The notes under the pieces were generated by a model. That model saw nothing but the letters and a program-made list of their open reading frames with translations. It was not told where the DNA came from and did no database searches. The translations under genes were made by a program, and so were the position numbers. From assembly GCF_000972845.2 (NCBI RefSeq), contig NC_040011.1:25710379-25774378 (forward strand): DNA of 64,000 nt, in the 5' to 3' direction. This document shows positions 13,759-64,000 of the stretch, in pieces; the first letter of the stretch is position 1; every line of letters begins with the position of its first letter. Source of the stretch: Larimichthys crocea. Lineage: Eukaryota; Chordata; Actinopteri; Sciaenidae.

Positions 13759-16700
13759 CAAGTACATAAACCCCATGTTGCCTTGCCCACTGTTTTGCAG
13801 TGTTTTGCACAAAGCGAGTCGTGCAGTGTTATTTTCAAGCTGTTTCCAGCCTAATACCTCATTGTTTTGTTTTGTGTTTTCATCTCCGTCTGCCTCTCTG
13901 CTGTGGTGAGCTTGTCTTGTCTGGACACAGGATGTAATGCCACTAGCCTGATCACTAGCCTAATTGTGTCTGTGAAATAATAAATCCGTGTCTAGATTTT
14001 GTTTTCTGATCACAACAGGCAGAAGACAGAGGAAGAAAATAAACACAAAAAGAAGAAAAAGCCCCTGGAGTGTACAGATACACTTATTTTTTTTCTTTTC
14101 CTAGCTGTCACCCAGGGTTTAAAAAACACCTCACGATGGACGGAGACAGTGACAGACCGATAGGAAAAATAATGGTTAAAAAGGAAGAGTAGAGGCAAAA
14201 TTGGAGAGAAAGGGGTGAAATTCTTGGCCACATGGTCTGGTGGGAAATCCCCCACTGTTCAGGGAGCCCTGCACCCTGGTGGTTAGATGAAAAGTCTTAT
14301 CTGCCGCCGGCAGGACTCTGTCCTTTAAGTAGGGCTGGGGAAGCTCATTGTCCAGTCAACCAGCATCTCAACTGACCCGTGTTCCCTTTGACCTTTACAA
14401 TTGCTGCCACCGACACATGCCAAACTGAAGATTGTGTTAAATGTGAGATTACTCATTTACACAGCATCATTCACATGTGTTTGTGTTTGTTGTGTGCAAC
14501 CCTTATTTCCTTTCACAGCCGTGTTGTTGGTTATAGGTCATGTATGTGTCATAAGAGAAGGGGTGAGACGTGTGCCATTTCTATCTACCTGTCTGTCTTT
14601 TTCCAATTCTTCTGGTATCTTTCCTCTCAACTAATCTACAACCCCTAATGAGCAGGAAATTAAGTTGTAACATGGCTATCATACAGCATGATATGCACTA
14701 ATAGCTCAGATTGTATCTATTATTTTTTGTACAAAGAGCAGTAGGGTGCTCTAGTAATTTTCATTAATTACACACAAAAAAGGATTAATTAGATTTTTCA
14801 TTACTGCATAGCTTTTTGTCTGTGACTTTTTTTTTTTTGGTGGGGGTTCTTGGGTGTGCGCCCTAATATGTTTTGATCCATTACCTCCCGAGAACGATGT
14901 TGTACACATTATATGAACATGAAATTCACTTTTCTCTCAAGAATGGCCTTGTGAGTCCTCTGTTCTGTCACCGAGTGTTGAAAATGTTTTCCTTGCATAT
15001 TACACCTCCCCCCACAAGCATTGTCATTTTGCCGTATGTTCTTTGTCACCTTGAATTATCAAGAAAGGATGAAGGAGTTACTTGTGGCTTTTGCACAAAA
15101 CCATTTTATTCGGAAGAGCAAAACAAGCATTGTTTTAACGTCACCCGGCTTCCTCAATGTAGACATTTATTTCTGTGTACAGTGCTGCTACAGTCTTAGC
15201 TGTTATATTTTTGCTTTCTCCTGAAAATACACATTCAACGTAAGACATACACCCGTGCCCTTGTTTAAACAGCATACAGCGCTTCAGTGAGTCATGCTAT
15301 TGAAATGAACACGCCAGTGTCATTGTTTTGCCATACACACACATCCAAACACAAATATGTGAATGACTTTCATATTGGCCGCCTAAGAAATCATTGTAGC
15401 ATGCTCATCTTGTTCGGTGATGAATTACAGAGAATCGAGTGCAGTACGTTTCTGCTTCTATTCTTGCATCATTTGCTGATTGCACGTCTTCATCACAAAA
15501 CACCGTAAGAGATAAGAGAGTTGCAAAAAAACAAACAAAAAAAAAAACGTTTAGAAGATTGCCTCGTGCATACTGTACAAGAGAGGTAGTAGAAAGACCG
15601 ACTGAATGGAAGAAGCAGCGGCAATCAGCTATCTCTCCCATCTCTAGCTTCCAGGCCAGACACGTTGCTGCCATGTGCTTTTCCAGTAAGATGACAAAGA
15701 AGCTGAATAATGTATCTATCAGTCTGTCTGAGTGTGTCGAGCACTGGGCACTGAGTAAGCTGCCAGCTTGTTATAGGCTCATTACAGGTGAAGATGACAT
15801 GTGGAGGTGCAGCCGCCTTGGCATTGTCTCCCTGCCCTGCCCTCAATAGAAGGCAGAGCACTCTGTCACTCCCCTTGGCATGAAGAAAGGGAGACAGAGG
15901 TGATAGAGGAGGAGGAGGGAATAAACCTCAATGCTCCCCTAACCCCCCAAAATGAAATTGACAGGCTCGCTGAAGTAATTGCTCCCAGCACTATTTTCTT
16001 TGGCAGGAAATACTGTTATCGACAAATAGGGGATTCAATAAGCAGCAGGAGATGAGGCTCTAGGCTGTGGTCAAAAGGCTGTGTCTGTCCTGTACGGTTG
16101 AGGTTGCAGCGTCTCCTGATGCTCTGTCTCTCTGCCCCCCCCCCTTCTTTTTTCTCTCTCTTTTTATATCCCCTACTTTTTCATCCCCCTCAAAGAAGCA
16201 AAGTGGGCGCACTACTTCTTCTTGCATTTATGTGTTACTACCTCATAACACAAAACCCATGAAGCATCTCTCTCCCCCATCCCTCCATCTTCTCTTGCTC
16301 TGTTTCTTCTGGGTCTCTTTTGACCATTTTTCTGAGACTGAAGGGAAACAACTCTATTACGCAGTAGCCGGCAGGTAATGCCCCCCCTCCCTGAAATCCT
16401 CAGATTGTCTCTGCTGCCAGTGCGGTGGTGTAATGTTGATATTATCCCAAAGGATTCCATTGATTTGGGCTAGGGTCATGAAAAAGCAGTTTATGGTCAG
16501 TGTCTTTGGTTTCCAGAGGTCAGAGCATGCGGTGAAACCAGAGCTCTAGCTTTTCTGGACATAGTGGTATGCCTGCTGGGAACTACTGAGAGCTAAGAAG
16601 ATAAATAAAAAGTGGTTGATGTGTTTCCCTCTCACTGCCCTATGTATTACTGAGGAAGTAATGGTCTGAAAATGCAGTCGGCCAATCAGCCAAATCCATA

Positions 16701-17836
16701 AATGGAATTACTGTGATGTAAGAATTTGAGTTTTCTTCCTCATACAGCATCTTTATGTTATTTAGGTCTAATTTCATAGCCAAAAGTGCATGTTGAATAT
16801 TCAAGTTTAATAGTGTTGTCTAAGTTCATTTTGAATTTCAGTTCTTAGTCATGTGTCAAGCTGTCCTTGGCGAAGACACTGAGTGCATTTCCTCACCTCC
16901 AAAGTCAAGCCTCGGCCAAATGGCAGGTGATTGGTCTCCAGACATGCATGAAACCCACCACTGTGGCTTTAATACATCTCACCTGCCATTATCTTCCAAG
17001 CTTTATTCAGCACAGTGCTGACATATCGCCCCTTCAATGTCTACCCAACTCGGTTGTTTTAGTATTTGTTATTCATCCAAACCCAACCACTGCAGACAGC
17101 ACTGTGTTTTTTCCACAGCAAAAAAAAGCTGGTAATTTGACTGCTGCGGTGAGTGCAACAATCAAGAATGATATTTTCGGGGGACAAGCAGCATGTTACA
17201 CTGTCGACCAACAATGTTCAGCCTGAGGAAATAAATACAAATTGTTGTTAATCTCTTCCCACCTACCTTTTGGAGGAACACTTCCATGTACTGTATGTTG
17301 TTCCCGCATTCCTGGCATGATTGAATTGGACACATGTGGTGCACTGTTCCAGTCTGCTGTTTAAATGGTTTTGGTCCCAGGTCTTTCGTAGGTCCCTGTC
17401 CAGGGAGTATCAGCCCTACTGGATAATGAAGACTGTAGTTTTAGCCTCCTACTCAATAGGAAAGAATCCCCTCTTGAGGATCTATAGGCCCATTCTACTA
17501 AAAGTGTTTTGAATTAATGAGCACTTTTATGCACTGTGTGCAGAAAGGGACATCTGTGCAGCTGCCTAATGGTCCAGACAGAGTTCAGGTACAGGTTCTG
17601 AGTCTATACCAGGGGTCGCCAAAATCTTTTTCATAGAATGCGGTTTTTATATTCACAGTCAGTGTCACAACTAAAATATAGATTAGGCTCCAAAATCTGG
17701 ACAAATTAGGCTCTGCTACTCTACGATGTTCTTTGAAGCAATTACAGTTAGTTTATGTTGACCGGCCCAGTACAAGTCCCAGTTAGTATATTATTGTACA
17801 TATTATTTTACAGGATAAATCTTAAGTAGTAAGAGT

Positions 17837-17926
17837 AAGAATTATTTGACTTCTGTACTAAAACTGTATTTTTATCACATAAAGAATTATTTGACTTCTG
17901 TACTAAAACTGTATTTTTATCACATA
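17837..17926. repeat. Perfect 45-bp tandem duplication
   Basis: Two identical copies, 17837-17881 and 17882-17926, each beginning AAGAATTATTTGACTTCTGT. The absence of any difference suggests a recent event or an assembly effect. Confidence 0.92.
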
Positions 17927-18005
17927 ATTAATATATGGATAAGAACAGCATATTTTTATTCATTTATTTGACAGCGATAGACAGCGATCATCTGCTGTCT
18001 CTGGC

Positions 18006-18040
<35 letters not shown>

Positions 18041-18069
18041 TATATACTATATATATATATATATATATA
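18006..18069. repeat. (AT)n microsatellite
   Basis: An AT dinucleotide run with two short interruptions. Confidence 0.9.
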
Positions 18070-20689
18070 AAGACATCCTTAAAATAGACCTAGCTAACTG
18101 CTAAGCCTAAACAATAATTTAATTATGTCTGCATTGGCTGATTATCACATCATGACATAAATTCAGAATGTTTTCATACACTTTTCTTAAGACATCTTTA
18201 TGAGTAACCCTCGGAGGCATACCTTGGTTGCACATACCATATTTGAGAACTTGTTTTACTGAGACAACAGAATATTTCAAATGCAAATTACTGGAGCTAT
18301 ATACATATTGAAGTTAATAAAGTAGATTGTGGCTTCACGATTCAGAGTCTAAAGAAATAAATTGTGTGTTCTGGCAGACACACACAGCGTCACAGTTCAT
18401 TGTCTATTTAAGTTAGGAGTACATTTTATTAAAAGTGAGTCATACACAAAGACATGAAGTTTCTTGTTTTAGAAATAAGCACTGCCATTTAGTGATTAAA
18501 AACTCACAGATTTTTTTTAAAGAACTTAAGCATGCAGAAAAATGTGATTGTTGTAGTTGTCGCTGCTTTAATAATAGTTCAACATTCTTTCAAGTCCTGA
18601 CATTTCACCTTTTGGTTTAGCAAATTATCGGGAGTGTCTTTTTCTTCTTCCCTTTCTAACTGAGCGTTCACATCTCTACTTTTTCACTTTTTTTTTCACA
18701 TCTTTAAAAAAAGTCCCACCATTCATTATCATTGTGTTGCAGCAAACATGCCTGTGTTAGGTGATATTCTTACCTCCCCCCATGGCCCAGTAACTACCTT
18801 TAGTCAGATAAAAGCTAAGCCAATCACTCTTCCACATTCACCTGACATTGCTTGAGAAAATGATGTAAGTATTTCTATAGATCAAGCTGGGAAAGACGGA
18901 GAAAAGATTGAAGCACCCAAAACTGATTTTTTTTTTTTTACAAAATAAAACTATAGTTTGGGAATTTTGAAGTTTGACAATTACATAAACTTTCAGGTTT
19001 AACTTGGTATTTTACTTGTTTTGCTAGTACCACAATAGCAGTGACAAAAGACAATGATAATAGCAAAAAAACAATATTTGTTTTTCTGTGCAAAATTTTC
19101 ACCGTGAATAAGAAAATACAATTTTGATACTAGTTGTGACGGAAACACGACTTGTACTTGGTTTCGACGGGAATCGCCTCTGCAGTTTGAATAACGTGAT
19201 TTTATGTCAGCCTTTATGACATTAATACTTGTTGTCATTATCAAGGCAATCAAACTGTGAAGTTAGTTTACACCTACAGCACAGACTTATTGGTAGCTTG
19301 CTGTTTTTAGACTACTGCTGCTTTTTTGTTAGGAGAAAAAAAAAGGTTCTTTCATGTTGACTGTGCATTGTAGGAGAACAGCAGGCCTCTCTTTTCTCCA
19401 GATAAATGAGCTAGCTTATTACTTCCCAAACTGCCTATTAGCACAGCTCACTTTGTGGGGAACCAGCAGTCCAGGGATGAACACAGTAAAGATGATTTTG
19501 TCTAGCAGTCTAGTTCAGGCATATGCGATGCTGTTTCTGCAGTGTGTTCTCTAATTTTATTTTCTATGGTACCTAGAGTCAACCCCCACATGAAATGTAG
19601 CTCATTTTGACGACCGAACCTGAAAAGGACTAATTTAACACAGATTTGCTCTTGGAGCTTGTACTGGGACTAGAGATAATGCAATGAAATCGATCTATTT
19701 GCATGCAAATCTTTTTATTTGTCTTCATCAAAAGTTAGGTTGTTTGCTGGATTGCATGGAAACACTGTCAGACCAACAATACATTCAATCAGTTGTTACT
19801 TTGGAATCAAGCTGTAGCTCAGTGTAATGTACTATGTTGCCTTCACTCTGTGCTAGGAGAGTGAGTGTGTAAATGTGTGTTTTCCTCCAATGGTGTAAGT
19901 GTGTGAATTGCTGCCAATAGGTAGTCTCATTGTGTAAGCATTGGTGTAGCAACATGTCCCTAGAGCCCTCTGTGGAGATTATACACAAGAATCCATTTAC
20001 TTCAAGCAGGAGCTGCTGCCGCAGATAGCATGTAGGGCCTGTGTTTGGCTCTCTGTGAGCATAGTCCATCATTAGAGTATTGGCTGATTGAGAAAAGCAG
20101 AAATTGGCAAACACATCTCTAGACACTTAGTTTTTTTCCTTTTAGAAAAAAATGATGAGTAAGTTTTATCAGCTTGTATTACTACTACCTTTGTGATAAT
20201 CCAAATTTGATACTTTGAAAAGGGAGATTCTTATATCCTGGATCTACCAAAGGTGAAATCAATCAGGCCACAAGCTGATTTAAAGCAGTTTTTTTTTCAT
20301 GTGTGGTTAAACCCAAAGTATGATCCAAAGACAAAGGTAGCACAGTTCAGTTTATATAGGGTGAATATACACAATTTTCAGGTCCCTCTCTGTACACTGT
20401 TACACAAACATATAGGATACAATATATAAAATATACAAAAGAACTAAAACACCACAAATGTGTAGCAAAAATTGTTCATCTTACAAAAACACCTATCATA
20501 TACAGACTGCATTCAGACACTCTGCAATATGAAGTCCTCTTTATAGTAATGTTGAGTCTGTTGTTAGTCTGATTTAATGTGACAGAATAATTAGGTTTCT
20601 TCGAATTTTTTTGGCCTGTAAGTGTCCGTTAACCTTTCTACTGTATGCCTTTAGGAAGATTCATCCATAAATAGATTACATCATCTAAT

Positions 20690-20945
20690 TGCTTATTATT
20701 ATGAGGGTTGCGCTGGGCTGTAGCTGATCCCAGCTGACAACGGGCAAGAGGCGGGTTTCACTGTGGACAGGTTGCCAGTTCATCACAGGATTGACATATA
20801 GAGACAACCAACCATTAACATACATCAACATTATTGCCCATGGGCTATTCAAAGTCACCAATTAACCTAACTTGCATATGTTTGGAATGTGGGAGGAAGC
20901 TTGAGCACCCAGAGAAAGGGTTTGAACCAAGGATCTTCTTTCTAC
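20690..20945 (-). mobile_element. SINE/L2-tail repeat, antisense copy
   Basis: The reverse complement contains GGTTCAAACCC (B box) near 20922-20932, then AAGCTTCCTCCCACATTCC, TTAGGTTAATTGGTGACTTT, CCTGTGATGAACTGGCAACC and CTCTTGCCCGTTGTCAGCTG, ending near the CATCC-like remnant at 20661-20667. It is the same tail family as the plus-strand copy at 32111-32390. Its 3' side ends about 125 bp before the exon at 21070. Confidence 0.78.
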
Positions 20946-21069
20946 CACTCTTTTTTTCTTTTGATATTAATTAACATTGTTTTTTTTTTTTTAAAAACAT
21001 TACTGTATGTGTTGAGGCCATAGTGTATGATGTTAATCTAATAACTGTCCTGTTGTTTATTTTTTTCAG

Positions 21070-64000
<42,931 letters not shown>

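Larger units (their letters stand above)
1..21069 (+). other. Non-coding: long upstream intron (3' part)
   Basis: No exon was found in these 21 kb. In particular I saw nothing resembling the KREMVVQYISATAKS-type segment that precedes the first exon here in human DIAPH2. Open frames are short and lack family features. The stretch holds CT, GT, CA and AT microsatellites, a 45-bp tandem duplication, a repeat cluster at 11626-11889 and a SINE at about 20690-20945. Several low-repeat, ATTA-rich blocks (1-1080, 15590-16060) could be conserved non-coding elements. It ends in a T-rich tract and AG at 21068-21069. A small missed exon cannot be excluded by eye. Confidence 0.7.

Overview
The window is vertebrate genomic DNA, almost certainly from a teleost fish. 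It holds one recognisable protein-coding gene, on the plus strand: the middle part of a diaphanous-related formin. The product matches human DIAPH2 (as I recall that sequence) more closely than DIAPH1 or DIAPH3. The teleost call rests on the large AT-rich introns, dense (CA)n microsatellites, and several interspersed repeats I recognise as fish families: tRNA-derived SINEs with L2-like tails, a LINE ORF2 remnant, and the CAATCAATC-tailed repeat.

Layout. 1-21069 is non-coding, taken as the 3' part of a very long upstream intron. Thirteen internal exons follow: 21070-21209, 35725-35799, 35898-35967, 36762-36898, 39886-39994, 43046-43156, 44641-44753, 48285-48401, 52861-52979, 54463-54527, 55292-55396, 58810-58872 and 62358-62732. 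They sum to 1599 nt (533 codons) with an unbroken frame. The start codon, promoter and N-terminal exons lie upstream of the window. The FH2 actin-nucleating core, DAD, stop codon and 3' UTR lie downstream. 62733-64000 is the start of the next intron.

Protein. The 533 residues cover, in order, the end of the Rho-binding region and the armadillo-type diaphanous inhibitory domain (about 1-245), the dimerisation domain (about 250-330), a coiled coil (about 331-408), the proline-rich FH1 domain in one exon (about 409-512) and the first residues leading into FH2 (513-533). In this family Rho-GTP releases DID-DAD autoinhibition, FH1 recruits profilin-actin, and FH2 nucleates and elongates unbranched filaments.

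Most notable points. The intron at 44754-48284 is a textbook minor-spliceosome (U12-type) AT-AC intron, and the reading frame is restored only when these non-GT-AG ends are used. A 63-nt in-frame exon (58810-58872) lengthens the coiled coil relative to the human protein I recall and sits behind a long (TTC)n tract. A SINE at 24551-24728 has a perfect 15-bp target-site duplication. Oppositely oriented copies of one SINE family flank the 140-nt exon. No second gene, tRNA gene, rRNA or CRISPR is supported.
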